From: Castanea sativa
Lineage: Eukaryota; Streptophyta; Magnoliopsida; Fagales; Fagaceae
Assembly: GCF_040712315.1 (NCBI RefSeq)
Contig: NC_134017.1
Location: forward strand, 53,163,636-53,227,635
DNA length: 64,000 nucleotides
Reading direction: 5' to 3'
Within the stretch, counting starts at the first letter, position 1, and each line of letters starts with the position of its first letter. Positions 1 through 10,610 of the stretch are shown in pieces. The translations under genes were made by a program, and so were the position numbers. The notes under the pieces are model-generated. The model was not told the origin of the DNA. It did not search any database and was given only the letters and a program-made list of their open reading frames with translations.

Positions 1-113
1 TTGAATATATTTATTTCATATTTACGTGAAAGTGGTGACAGTAGATTGCATCCCATTATTTTTATAAACTTTAATATATTTATTTCACATATATGTGAAT
101 TGTTGATCTCTAA

Positions 114-251
114 GGGTCCATTTGGATGGAGGAGGGAAGAAGATGGACTAGAAGGAAGTAAAGTAAAGTTGGCTGAAAATAAACTAATTTTTTGTCAAAT
201 CTACTCTATTCTACACCACTCCCCTTCCCTCCCTCTTAATCCAAACAAACC

Positions 252-252
<1 letters not shown>
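114..252. mobile_element. Candidate MITE, PIF/Harbinger (Tourist)-like
   Basis: The left end GGGTCCATTTGGATGG and the reverse complement of the right end (TGGTTTGTTTGGATTAAG) form imperfect inverted repeats. The element is flanked on both sides by TAA, the target duplication typical of PIF/Harbinger MITEs. Length is about 139 bp and there is no coding capacity. The inverted-repeat match is imperfect, so the class is an inference. Confidence 0.42.

Positions 253-254
<2 letters not shown>

Positions 255-302
<48 letters not shown>
255..302. repeat. (AG)24 microsatellite
   Basis: This is an uninterrupted AG dinucleotide run directly after the candidate MITE. It is probably polymorphic. No gene is visible next to it. 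Confidence 0.95.
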
Positions 303-304
<2 letters not shown>

Positions 305-820
305 GGAAGCGTTACTACGTTAGCTTAAGGTAAGGTGAAAATTGTCGAGGCATTAAAGAGGGCCTTTATTTATTTTGTTTGTGGAGTAGAAGGCATTAAA
401 GAGTAAGACTAACAGAAGAAAGAAAGAGAAAATGTAACGGGTAGAGTAGACTAAACAGTTTTATCCTACACCGGGAAACAAATATAAGAAGAAAAAAATT
501 GAGATGGGCTTATTCTCCATTTAATTTTTTTTCTATTAACTTTTTTACATCAAGGTGTAACTTATTTTTATAATATCTATTAAATATTGAAAGGTATAAT
601 AGATTTAGTTTTTTTTTTTTTTTTTGATAAACAAAACTAACTAACACACACATATAGGGAAAGGGATTTACGATTTTTTTGGGTGTAATTTGAGGGAATA
701 TTTACTATGAAATTAAATACATAGTTTACATTTAAGGGCATATTTGTGTGAACATTTAAGGCACATAGTTGGGACTAATAGTGAACATTTAAGGGTGTTT
801 ATTTTTATTTTTATTTCTAT
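303..820. other. Intergenic AT-rich DNA, no gene seen
   Basis: The stretch holds a poly-T run near 609-625 and generally AT-rich sequence. No coding homology, RNA gene or clear transposon end was recognised. Confidence 0.6.
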
Positions 821-895
821 TTATTATTGACACTTGTCAAACATATTGACATGTACAAATAATTTTTTGACATGTGGTGTTTTTTGTTCATATAA

Positions 896-896
896 T

Positions 897-968
<72 letters not shown>

Positions 969-2574
969 AGAGACCTCATGTAGGAAAGCATGAGGTTCTG
1001 CCAAGTGGCTCATTTGTTGAGTTTCTCTTATTTGAGTTTCCACCTCATCAAAGTTTACATTTATGTAAAACTTTTAATTCATTGAATGTGTCAATGAAGT
1101 GAATACACATTAATTATCTATAAGTATACACTAATTATATATATATATAGGAATTTTATATGGTTTTTTTAAAAAATATGTATGTATAAGAAAGAAAAAA
1201 CATCACACGGGAGATTATGCGATTCTGTCATGTGACGCTTTGTAAGAGTAATTTTTCATTTAGTTTTACACCTCAACTTCTTTAAATATTTGGATTATAA
1301 TAAAATTCTATTAATAGGATATCACTATTTCCACTGAGTGTTTAACTTACCACTATTATACTTCAATAACATAAATGTGACATCATAAATTTTAGATGAT
1401 ATTTCCATAAGCCAACTAAACATTTACAGTTTTCTCAACCAAAAAAAAAAAAAAAACTAAACATTCCCATGAAATTACAAATTTTTTATGCTAACTTCAA
1501 GCCAATGTAGAAACAAAAATTATGATTAAAAATTTCAGCAAAAAAATAAATGATTAAACAAACAATCAACTTATTACACCACACTTTTTTTTTAAAGATA
1601 TTACACCACATAATAACTAATTTCTAATTTATGTAACTTTTTCTCTATAGTTTAAATTCTCCATTCCCTTAATTTTGAATTGAATTATTAATTTAACAAA
1701 AATCTTTTCATGTTATTGCAACATTACTTCATGTTGTTAATTTAAAATATTTTGAATATATTAAAAAGCAGAGACCTCATGTAGAAGAGTATGAGGTTCT
1801 GCCAAATGACACATTGGTTGAGTTTCTCTTATTTAGGTTTCCACCTCATCAAAGTTTACATTTATGTAAAACTTTTAATTCACTGAATGTGTCAATGAAG
1901 TGAATATACATTAATTATCTATAAATATGCACTAATTATATATATATATATATAAGAAAAAACATCACGTGAAAGGCTATGCGATTCTGTCATATGTGGC
2001 TTTGTAAGAGTAATTTTTCATTTAGCTTTACATCTCAACTTTTTTACATATTTGGATTATAATAAAATTCTATTAATAGTATATCACTATTTTCACTGAG
2101 TGTTTAACTTACCACTATCATAGTTCAATAACATAAACGTGACATCATAAACTTTAGATGATATTTCCATAAGCCAACTAAACAATTATATTTTTCTCAA
2201 CAAAAAAAAAATCATTCACATGAAATTACAAATTTTTTATGCTAACTCCAAGCCAATGTAGAAACAAAAATTATGATTAAAAATTTTAGCAAAAAAATAA
2301 ATAATTAAACAAACAATTAACTTATTACACCACATTTTTTTATAAGATATTATACCACATAATAACTAATTTCTAATTTATGTAATTTTTTCCCTATAGT
2401 TTAAATTCTCCATCCCCTTAATTTTGAATTACATCATTAAATTTAACAAAAATCTCTTCATGTTATTACAACATTATTTCATGTTATTGCTTTAAAATAT
2501 TTTGGATATTCTATATAAAGTTTTCACATAATAGCTTAAATCATTATCCACGCATTGCGCAGGACCATGGCTAG
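896..2574 (+). mobile_element. Non-autonomous Helitron, family A, internally duplicated
   Basis: The element starts with TC inside A|TC (896-897) and ends with CTAG before T (2571-2574), as Helitrons do. A decayed GC-rich hairpin region (CACGCATTGCGCAGG) lies about 20 bases before the end. The subterminal motif GCAGAGACCTCATG is shared with the elements at 24180-26697 and 54629-56872. About 800 bp of the left half, including the 5' terminus, is tandemly repeated (about 965-1750 and 1766-2510), so there are two 5' ends but one 3' end. A paralogue of the flanks without the insertion lies at 2701-2885 and fixes both borders. No Rep/helicase is encoded. Helitron identity follows from the termini and the empty site. 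Confidence 0.8.
899..965. repeat. (AT)33 microsatellite at the Helitron 5' end
   Basis: This is an expanded AT run inside the short AT stretch that normally follows the TC terminus of this Helitron family. The copy at 24180 has only about five AT units at the same place, so the run grew after insertion or during copying. Confidence 0.9.
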
Positions 2575-2700
2575 TATCAATAAAATATAGGAGATTGCCA
2601 CATGTCATTGTAGTATGTTTTGAGAATGAATACATGTCATCATTTAGGATCCAGCTTTTATAATATTTCCCCCTCAAAAAAAAAAACTTTTATAATATTA

Positions 2701-2885
2701 ATTATTCACACTTGTCAAACATATTGACATGTACAAATAATTGTTTGACAATGTGGTGTTGTTTGTCCATCAAATATCAATAAAATATAGGAGATTGTCA
2801 TGTGTCATTGTAGTATGTTTTAAAAATGAATGTGCGTCATTGTTACATGTATCCACCAATTTAAAGATCCAGCTTTTATAATCTT
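2701..2885. repeat. Paralogue of the Helitron target site (empty site)
   Basis: Bases 2701-2774 match 824-895, left of the Helitron, and bases 2775-2885 match 2575-2690, right of it. The join is uninterrupted between A2774 and T2775. This is the A|T dinucleotide expected for a Helitron target, with no target duplication. Confidence 0.75.
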
Positions 2886-2898
2886 CTATATTATTAAT

Positions 2899-4239
2899 TG
2901 TTGATGCTCATTTTTTTTGAAAGCCCAGCAGCAGGAAGAAGCCTAGCAACGTCGGCAAGAAGAGAGATAGTTGGTTGATAGGAAAGAACCATTAATGGCA
3001 GGAATAACGGATTATAAGCCTATAAAATAAATAAATGGATCTTGAGAAATGCAAATGGGCCCAAAGGAGGAAGTGGTAAACCCATGGGCATTATGTAAAG
3101 AAGAAAAAGCAAGAATGGGCCGCAGTAGGCCCAAAGTAACAAAGTAAGAAAGAAAATGGTTGTTGGAAAGCCTATGAGCCCCAAGGATGAAGGATAAAAT
3201 AATTGGGCCGAGAAAGCTCAAAAGAGTTAGCAAAGTGCTAATGGGAATGCAGAATTAAGAAATGGGCCGAGGACGCCTAAGGGAAGCAAATGGGTCAGGG
3301 ATACTTAAGGAGAAAGAAATGGCACAAAAGAGCCCACAAGCAAACTGTCTGAGGAAAAAAGCCCAAAAGCAGAATGAACGACCATACAAAGTCTTTGAAA
3401 GAAGGATGAGCAACAGGCCCAGCGAACACAGGTCAAATAACACCGTGGCAAGAATAGCAGAGTGGTGGGGCAGGAATGGCAACAAGACTATGGGTGGAAC
3501 AAGGAATGGACTAAAATGAAGAAAACTCAAGCAAAGCCCAACCCTTGAAAAGAAGCAGGCCAATAAAGAATGAAAGACCAAAAGACAGCTCACGCCATAA
3601 GAGGTCAAGGATGGGCGGCAAAATGCACAAACGAGCCCCAGATCATGCCAAACGCATGAGCAGCAGACAAGTTTAGGACATACACAAGAAGTGGAGTATG
3701 CGCAAGACCCAGGCACTACCAGCCTGTACCCAACAATACAGGAGTAGTGGGTCATAGGTCAGAGGTAAGAAAGGGTATAGTTTGGCGGTAGGGAGAAGGG
3801 ATAGCCTATTTTAGGGTTCTTGTTCAAGCTCTTTTGGGAGAAATGTCCTGCTAGGATGACATATCACTCAAAAGAGGGAGGATGAGTTGGAACCATTAGA
3901 TGCATGCCATAAGGAATAGGAAGAGAGAACATCCACACCGTGGCAGATTAGAATATCACGGTGAGCAAACAAACAAAATAACATTTTTTGTCTGGTAATG
4001 GGGAGTGACACAACCAGCATAGGTAAGTGATGGTTGTTGGGCAGCTGACAAACCATTGGTGGTCGGCAAAGACACCTAGCCTAGACAAAGGTTGTTAAGG
4101 GGTAAAATAGTAAAAAACAGTCATGGCAAGCAATATATAAAGGGCCTTTGCCGTGCACAGTAGGGGGATCGCAACAGTAGCAATCACCACAAGAGTGATC
4201 ATCATCGCATGAGAAAACACAAAAAAAGAAAGTGCAAAT
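2899..4239 (+). mobile_element. Probable LTR-retrotransposon LTR (solo or truncated)
   Basis: Composition changes sharply to purine- and GC-richer DNA that is open but of low complexity in several frames and unlike a protein. A TATA box TATATAAAG lies at 4134-4142, followed by about 100 bases before LINE homology begins. This arrangement resembles a U3-TATA-R/U5 order on the plus strand. The possible start is TGTTGATGC at 2899. No primer-binding site, gag or pol follows, and the right border is taken as the start of LINE homology. LTR identity is an inference. Confidence 0.4.
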
Positions 4240-4580
4240 TAGACAACTTTCGTACCAAGCAAGTGTATTGCTGAAAATATCCTCCTAGCTCAAGAATTGG
4301 TTAAGAATTATCACAAGGACAGGGGTATTCCTAGATGTGCTATGAAGGTAGACTTTACAAAGGCCTATGACTCAATACATTAAGATTTTGTTCTGCAATG
4401 TCTACATGCTATTGGAGTTCTTGACAGATATGCAGCTTGGGTTAAGGAATGCATCTCATCCCCTTCTTTTTCGATAGCCCTAAATGGGAGTTTGGTTGGT
4501 TATTTCAAAGTGGCAAGGGCCTTAGGCAAGGAGATCCCTTATCTCCTTACCTCTTTGTCCTAGGAATGAAAGTACTACCC
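4240..4580 (+). pseudogene. LINE reverse transcriptase fragment
   Basis: The plus-strand translation gives the RT core of a plant L1-like LINE. It includes FVPSKCIAENILLAQELV, then KVDFTKAYDSIH, whose aspartate-containing block is RT motif A, and an ALNGSLVGYF segment. A stop follows the motif A block (KAYDSIH*DF), and the RQGDP-like block is altered to LGKEIPY after a frameshift. Only about 110 residues remain, with no FADD motif, so this is a dead fragment. It abuts the putative LTR on its left. Confidence 0.75.
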
Positions 4581-4670
4581 CCAAGGTAGTCAAAGGCGAA
4601 AGGCGCCTTAAGGCTTTGTATTGCTTGAGGCGCCAAAAAGGCGCTAGCCCAAGTGAAGCGAGGCGTCAAA
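4574..4670. repeat. GGCGCC-rich dispersed-repeat-like block
   Basis: There is a dense cluster of GGCGCC and GAGGCG motifs (GGCGAAAGGCGCCTTAAGGC and a second GAGGCGCC block). It stands out from the AT-rich surroundings and is partly palindromic. It looks like the end of an unclassified plant repeat. I cannot define its borders. Confidence 0.4.
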
Positions 4671-5338
4671 TTCTAAATATAGTTATTCTACATATAAGGT
4701 TCCAATCTAATGTATTTGATGTATAAGAATATTTTATAAACAAATCTAACTTTGTTCCTAATAGATAGGAGCTGGTCTATAAAACTAGTTTTTGGGTTTG
4801 AATCCCAACTAAAAAATTAGTTTCATCCAAATATCAACTAAGTATGAATAATAATCAAATATCAACTAAGTCTAAATATTAAATCATAAATCACCATTAA
4901 AAAATTAGACTTCATCCAAATATCAACTAAGTCTGAAAATTAAACCAAAATATTGTTCATAACTTCAGATTAGAAAGAAGAAAACTCTTGAACAAAACAT
5001 TGAACTTCATGTCTATCCATGAGAAAATAAAAGCATTTGAAGACTGAACATTCTAATAGGCTAATAGCTTGAATGTGGTTGTAATTTTTAATCTAAAAGG
5101 TAGAAGTTTATTAGTCTGTTAAGCCACATGTACAGTTTGTTAGACTGTTAAATTTTCTTTTCGCACATCTTTGGTTCTCATAAATAAAGAACAGAGCAAT
5201 GTATTTCCTTCTCTAAGTTTATACAATCAATTGCAAATAGCTAAAGTTTTCTCTCATACCAATTAGTATTTTCCTATTATGTGGTTAATTTCTAATAAAA
5301 TACCTTTATGTTTAATATTCTTGAATGAGAATTTTTAC
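4671..5338. other. Intergenic DNA, no gene seen
   Basis: The sequence is AT-rich and contains short self-similar stretches (ATCAACTAAGT appears several times between 4830 and 4935). No coding homology was seen, and in particular no further sugar-transporter exons. Confidence 0.6.
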
Positions 5339-5658
5339 CTGAAACATAAATCCAATCCCTATGCCAGTGATAATTCTACCAACAAAGAGAATCCAGAGAA
5401 CTTTCGTTGAAGAGCTTAGTGAAGATCCCAAGAGTAGCGAACTGAACCCCAACAACAGAGGCCATTTTCTTCCTAGCTTTTTATAGAGGAAGACAGATGC
5501 TAAGGCTGCAACAGCAGCTGACCCGAAGAGTAATGAGAGGTAAGCTTCTATAATATTGTCATAATAGACACAGAAGTTATCCTCCCTGGTCTTCATCTTT
5601 TTATAGTTGAGCTTATGGAAGAACAATTTAAAGAAGCTATCCATATTCACGACACCAC
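5339..5658 (-). pseudogene. Solitary exon of a sugar transport protein (STP/hexose carrier, MFS)
   Basis: A 320-nt open segment is flanked by a canonical acceptor (TTTCAG, 5659-5664) and donor (GTAAAA, 5333-5338). The 106 encoded residues start GGVVNMDSFF and end GIGIGFMFQ, matching the second exon of plant STP monosaccharide/H+ symporters in length and phase. Visible family marks are the loop motif KKLGRKWP, two hydrophobic segments, and VGRIITGIGIG, close to the sugar-transporter signature. The reading frame has no stop. No preceding (start, FGYDIGISG) or following (AVPLYLSEMAP) exon is visible within several kb. I infer a captured or relocated gene fragment; a functional gene is unlikely. 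Confidence 0.75.
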
Positions 5659-5837
5659 CTGAAACCAAAATAACATAGTTTAAAACCATGGTAAAATTTC
5701 AAATTTAGGTTTCCTTTCCTTAATATAAAACACATTTTGCAGTAGAAAAAACAAATCTACATTTGGCTATATTTGGTTTTAAAAAAATGCAAGTGAGAAA
5801 ATTCTATGCAACAAACAACCCACATATGAAAGTTTCA

Positions 5838-6190
5838 TGAAATTGTTATCACACTTACCCGTCTTATCAAGACAAAAGCATAAAGTAGTAATCCATTAAG
5901 TATTTGAAAGAGTCCCCAACGCACTAAAAAATTGATTCAATCTTTTAGGCTATGTATTAACAATAGAGGGGCTGATCATAGTCTATAGATACCAGACTAG
6001 ATGGTTCCAACTGAATTAATCACAACCTCCGTCTCCATACAGTAATTGATTTCAAACAGGATCAAACCCAATGCAATTCAATCCTTCTTCTTGGCAATGA
6101 TTCACAAAAAATAAAAACCACGCTAGACTGAAGCCCATTGCATAGGGACTACCTGTATAAGGGAATGACTGAGGTAATTGCAAATAGATT
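5838..6190. repeat. Segmental duplication, copy 1 block a
   Basis: This is clearly similar, in the same orientation, to 13870-14290 (for example AATAGAGGGGCTG and CAATCCTTCTTCTTGGCAAT occur in both). In copy 2 it directly follows a Ty3/gypsy protease remnant; here it precedes a gypsy RT remnant. It may be spacer of one old gypsy element. Confidence 0.7.
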
Positions 6191-6726
6191 GAAAGACACA
6201 GTGGCTCTTTCAAAAGGATGCACTCCCAGTCTCACTTGTATAAGAAGAGACATTGATAATTAACCCAAAGAGGCTAACTACTCAGCTGAATGATTAGGTG
6301 AGCCAGCCATGATCACTAAACTTTGCCAAATGGGGCATTTAATAATGTTAATCAAATTTTCTATATGCTCTATAGAATGTTGAGGGGTTTACAATTCTAC
6401 ATGCAGCGGGCCCTATGCTTCTAGAAAGCAAGAAATTCCTCAAGAATACACCCACCAAAGGGTTAATCTTGCAAATCTTAGCTTCTTAGAGCCATGAAAC
6501 CTTCTAGGATGGTGTAGAAGTGTTTTAGACTTTGCTGTACAGCATGAAAAGTTCTTTGAGCTAGGCTCCCACAAGTCTTCCTCCCAAGTAAAACAAAAAA
6601 CTTGGAATCATTCTCTAAGGTGACACCAAGCCAGTAAGTGCTTAACATTACCTTTATCCTTACTTTTATAAGAATGAAATAGATAAAAGAGTCAAACATT
6701 TGTTGGAGGGAGCCATAAAGCCAAGC
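6191..6726. other. Unassigned intergenic DNA
   Basis: No convincing coding homology was recognised. It lies between the duplicated block and the gypsy RT remnant and may be decayed retrotransposon sequence. Confidence 0.4.
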
Positions 6727-6982
6727 CAAAGTCCATTCTCACCACTCACCTTATTGGTGAGGAAGGCCGGCAGAAGTTGGCATGTGCATTGACTACTAAG
6801 CATTGAACAAGGAAATGGTGAAGGAAAACTGGACAAGTTCTGAATTTTGACAGTGAATTACGTAACAAATACACATGGAAGAGAACATATTGAAGATGGT
6901 GTTTCGAACACATGAAGAGCACAACAAATTTTCAGTTGTACCCTTTGGCCTAATGAACCCTATCTTTAGACCTTTCTTCTGA
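6727..6982 (+). pseudogene. Ty3/gypsy reverse transcriptase remnant
   Basis: Three short reading pieces line up with the N-terminal RT region of Ty3/gypsy pol. They are QSPFSPLTLLVRKAGRSW, then MCIDY*ALNKEMVKE (family form CVDYRALNK), then KMVFRTHEEHNKFSVVPFGL (family form FRTHEGHYEFLVMPFGL). Frame changes near 6778 and an internal stop show decay. The catalytic YxDD region is not found downstream. It lies on the same strand as the gypsy gag/protease remnant at 13.0-13.87 kb and could come from the same ancestral element. Confidence 0.7.
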
Positions 6983-8705
6983 AGGTTCTCATTGTTTGTT
7001 TCAGCATTAATGTTTTTTTGGAAAATGTCATTTTCCAAAAAATATTTTTTGGAAAACTATCTTATTTTTTGGTGTTGGTGATGAGCTTGAGAACATTTTT
7101 TGGTGTTTGGTATGCACAAATTTTTTATAAAATTTCTTTTATAATTCAAAACATATATACACATGTATATTGTGTAAACCCAACTAATGTAATTAATAGA
7201 TACAAGAACACCGATTATCTAATAGAATTTAGAAGAAATGAATGAAAAAAATTCACCATTGACAGCAATATAATGAAAGAATTAACATTTGGTGGAACCT
7301 TTTGAAACCATTTGAAACAGCCAAATCTATAATCTTTAAAATTAAAGAACTATAATAGTGTGATGCAAAATTGTAATAGACTTTGTAATACTCCCAATGT
7401 AGGCACAACCCAAGCAAGCAAGAGAAAGTCCTAGACAAACATGACTCATGCCATAATGAATGTGTACCTTACGATAATAGTAAAGACGCCAATTTCTTCA
7501 TGGAGTTAACAAAAATAATCATACATAACATAAGAAAAATGGAAGGCGAACCATAAATTTTCATAGCCAAGAATAAAACATCTGACATACCAACTAGACA
7601 GTAAGCCCCATGAGACCCCAAATAGAGGAAAACAGAGGATCCACAAACCCCTAGGGTGATCACACATGCTAGAGTTTCCCAAATTATTTTTTATCTAAAG
7701 TATAATTGTATTCTCAACAGTTTCACAAATTATGGCCCTTTCTTTCAGCAATGCTTCTAGCTTCTTCTTTCTTCTGACTTCACAGTTTTGGCTCTATAGG
7801 CTTTTAGGTTTAGGTTCTGGCTTCTTATTGTAGCAGAACATTGCAATAATATAGAAATTCATTTTTATTTTTAATGAATACAATGGATTTAGCCTATATA
7901 CTAATACCACAGCAGGTATAGTTTTGATGTTTATTAGCTTCTTCATGCTTTAAAAGAAAATTCCAGTAGTCATATTTGTCAAATGCAAATTTTTCTTTGC
8001 CAGGAGGCAGGAGGAAATGCATACGTTCTTCTTAGAATCTAATGTCTCGCATGCTGGCCCAGTTTGCTAGACTCAAAGGACACGCAGTTGCATCTACCCC
8101 AATTCATTTTGTGGTACAGGTTTTGAATTACGAGCCCGAGTACTTATTGTTGTTGTTTTTCTTATTAGTACTATTTCTAAATTGGAAATTTTTATATTTT
8201 TTTTTCAGATGGGTTAAATTAGATAATGGTCACAAATTGCAAGAGGAAGGGTAAGGGGAAATGGATGTATAAGAAACCAATTTTTTACACTTGAAACCTT
8301 ATGTCATATTCATTTAAAATAAAGTAACTTATAAAACTATATAAGCCTATTCCATGGAAATTGATCTACCGCATACATGTTCCTGAATTTTATACCATCA
8401 TATTTGTTCCAAGTAACACGACTCACCATTTTGTGATGTTATCATTCATCTTGATCCTGAAAAATTCTTATGCTTCAATTTTTTTAATTAATGAAAGTGC
8501 AAAACAAGACTGTTTTTCAGTGTTTTAAAAAGCATTGTGCCTCACATTTTGCATATTTTACGTATTTGAGGATTTGCATTCTATTTGTGGCTGGATTTTG
8601 ATAGAAGAATTGCATGTTCCTATCAATCAAAGAAATATTTGCGCTAGCTCTGTCAATCAAGTGAAACTCATTTGGGTTCTATTCAAAAGTTTGTTTCCTT
8701 AATAT
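6983..8705. other. Intergenic DNA, no gene seen
   Basis: A short palindromic patch around GGAAAATGTCATTTTCC (7019-7060) may be a MITE relic. Bases 7832-7894 are block b of the segmental duplication, near-identical to 14712-14775. Nothing else was recognised. Confidence 0.5.
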
Positions 8706-8759
8706 AATAATCACCATATTTAACTTACGTATGACGGTATGAATTATAAAATGTATCTA

Positions 8760-8960
8760 TTTTCATATTTTAAAAGGTAGGCATGCATTTACATAGGATT
8801 ACAAACTAGTTTATATTTAAATTCAGAACTCAAAGAAAATCCAATTAGAATTCTCAATTAAAATATAAGTTTGTGCTATGTGTCCCTAATTTCTTCTCAA
8901 ATTTGGTGCCAAATGTGGGGACCACACCGTAACTATTTAGATGTCTATTGAAAATCTATG
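8760..8960 (+). mobile_element. Helitron family B relics, 3' end abutting a 5' fragment
   Basis: GGATTACAAACTAGT, ending with CTAG at 8806-8809, matches the 3' terminus of the family B Helitrons at 22376-23552 and 58138-58552. It is followed at once by sequence like the family's 5' subterminal region (AAAATCCAATTAGAATTCTC, then a GCTATGTGTCCC stretch). I see no full element here. Confidence 0.55.
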
Positions 8961-9175
8961 TAAATTTATGAGATATGTTAAATATAAGTCTTTCCCATTT
9001 AGTTACAAATCTTTCTAGACTTCTAGTACTTCACGAATCATGATAGTTACAAATTTAAGTATTTTTCTAGACTTTGAGTACTTGACAGTCTTCACCATCT
9101 TATGTGTCCTTTTGGAGTCGTTTTCAATCCCTTTTTGTGTGTGTTATTCCTTTCCTAAGTTTCATTTCCCATCTA

Positions 9176-9389
9176 ACTATCTAAATAGACAAGAAATTCA
9201 CATCCCTTTTTGTAGTCCTTGAATTTAGTTTCCCCTCTTAGTCTCAATCTTTGCCTAACTTCACAATTTAGTTCTATTAAAACTAAGATTCTTCCCTATC
9301 ATTTTTAATGTCTCTGTCCAATGTCTATCTCCTACAACCTAAAACTCTAGGTTCCCTTAAGAAGACTGAATCTTCTTTGAGAAGCTTCA

Positions 9390-9448
<59 letters not shown>

Positions 9449-9450
9449 GG
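9176..9450. repeat. Segmental duplication copy 1 block c with (CT)n
   Basis: This is near-identical to 14775-15035 (shared: TTTAGTTTCCCCTCTTAGTC, CTTAAGAAGAC, GAGAAGCTTCAACC), and both end in a CT microsatellite (9404-9444 here). It is part of the mosaic duplication described under findings. Confidence 0.85.
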
Positions 9451-9819
9451 TCAAGAAATTCCACCAAATCTGTCCTAGATCTCTTTGCAACTTCATCTAT
9501 CAGTGAATTAGTCCTAGATTTGGATGAGTTTGATGCTAGCGAAGAAGATTTAGAGTCCGGTGTTCACCGAATCACTATGTAATCTAAGAGTTCTAGTGGG
9601 TGTTCAAAGAACTCCAGTAATGGCTCTATATTCGGCATCGTATTTGGCATTACTACCATCTTTGCTCCCTACCTCCAAGACGTTCACTGTCTTCACTCAC
9701 CACATGTAAATTTCCATGTTTAGAAAATTTTCTACATATTTTTATATTTGTTTTACACTATAGTTTGTTTGATATCGCAAAATCATCTTGATGTCCAATT
9801 TGTTGGATCCCAAGCTAAA
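9451..9819. other. Intergenic DNA, no gene seen
   Basis: The sequence is of moderate complexity with short open stretches only. No homology was recognised. Confidence 0.5.
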
Positions 9820-10063
9820 AAGCTTGACTTGAGAGTGAGTTTGAACTTGATATTAAGCTCGAGCTTGGCTTGACTAATTAATCAAGCCAAGCTGAGCTGA
9901 GTTGAGCCATCTTCAAGCTATTTGGCTTTCTCACAAGCTAGAGTTCAAACATTGTTTTTAGACTTGTCTTGAACTCGAGCCAAGCTTGAGCATTTGATTT
10001 TTATTGAAGAGCTAAACTCAAACATGCACTACTCGACTAAGCTTAGCTTGTTTACAGCCCTAC
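9820..10063 (-). mobile_element. hAT-like MITE rich in AAGCTTGAGC/GAGCTCGAGC-type motifs
   Basis: The right end read on the minus strand (TAGGGCTGTAAACAAGCTAAGC) resembles the terminus of a widespread plant hAT-like MITE. Inside there are many AAGCTCGAGC, AAGCTTGAC and AGCCAAGC motifs on both strands. The left border near AGCTAAAAAGCTTGAC is unclear. No transposase is present. Confidence 0.45.
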
Positions 10064-10225
10064 CTAATGTACTTTGTGAGAAAGACAATATCAAAATTGG
10101 GCTTCAAAATTGCACCACATCAATGATTAATACATCAAACATATTTGGTCATGCCTCTCGTGATCCAACACTATTATAAGTTAGATCTATGTTTCATTGG
10201 TAAACTATAATGATTATTTGAAGTC

Positions 10226-10594
10226 TGTTGAAGTTCAAGAAGAGGTAAAACAAGAAGCTGCAGAAGTGGTTTATGCAAGGATAAAGAAGAAAAGCAGAGT
10301 AGACAAAAACGACATCATTTCAAGTAGAAGAAAGAAGAAAAGATTGAAAAGGTTGTGTTTTGATTTAATTAAGAAAGTGTGTGATGAAAACACACGTGTA
10401 TAAGTTTGTTGTTTCTATTAGTTAGTTCTCCTCTGTTTTAGTCTAAAGGATGTATATAAACAATGTAAATGATGATTGTTAATCAAGCTTTCAGTTTCTT
10501 CCATTCAGATCAATAAGACTGTTTCTCTCTAGAAAGTTCTTTTCTCTTTCTGTTAGGAGTTAGGACCTCCATATCCAAACCTAGAAATTTTACA
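10226..10594 (+). mobile_element. Ty1/copia 5' LTR
   Basis: It begins TGTTGAAGTTC and ends TTTACA just before the primer-binding site, giving about 369 bp. A promoter TATATAAAC lies at 10453-10461, followed by a pyrimidine-rich leader-like stretch. The matching 3' LTR is missing from the window, because the element is truncated near 12860. Confidence 0.75.
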
Positions 10595-10606
10595 TGGTAT
10601 CAGAGC
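10595..10606 (+). promoter_or_regulatory. Retrotransposon primer-binding site (tRNA-iMet)
   Basis: TGGTATCAGAGC is the classic minus-strand primer-binding site of plant copia elements, complementary to the 3' end of initiator methionine tRNA. It directly follows the LTR and precedes the gag ATG at 10611. Confidence 0.95.
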
Positions 10607-10610
10607 TTTA

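Noticed and set aside
1..255. 84-codon open frame at the window start
   Set aside because: It runs through the candidate MITE and an AT-rich flank, with no homology pattern.
3255..3755. 166-codon minus-strand open frame and an 85-codon plus-strand frame in the same place
   Set aside because: Both lie in the purine-rich LTR-like block, have biased composition (Ser/Leu/Phe/Cys-rich on one strand, Lys/Arg-rich on the other), and match no family pattern I know. They look like composition artefacts.
5339..5658. A working sugar transporter gene
   Set aside because: Only one exon is present. No start, no further transmembrane exons and no stop-containing last exon were found around it.
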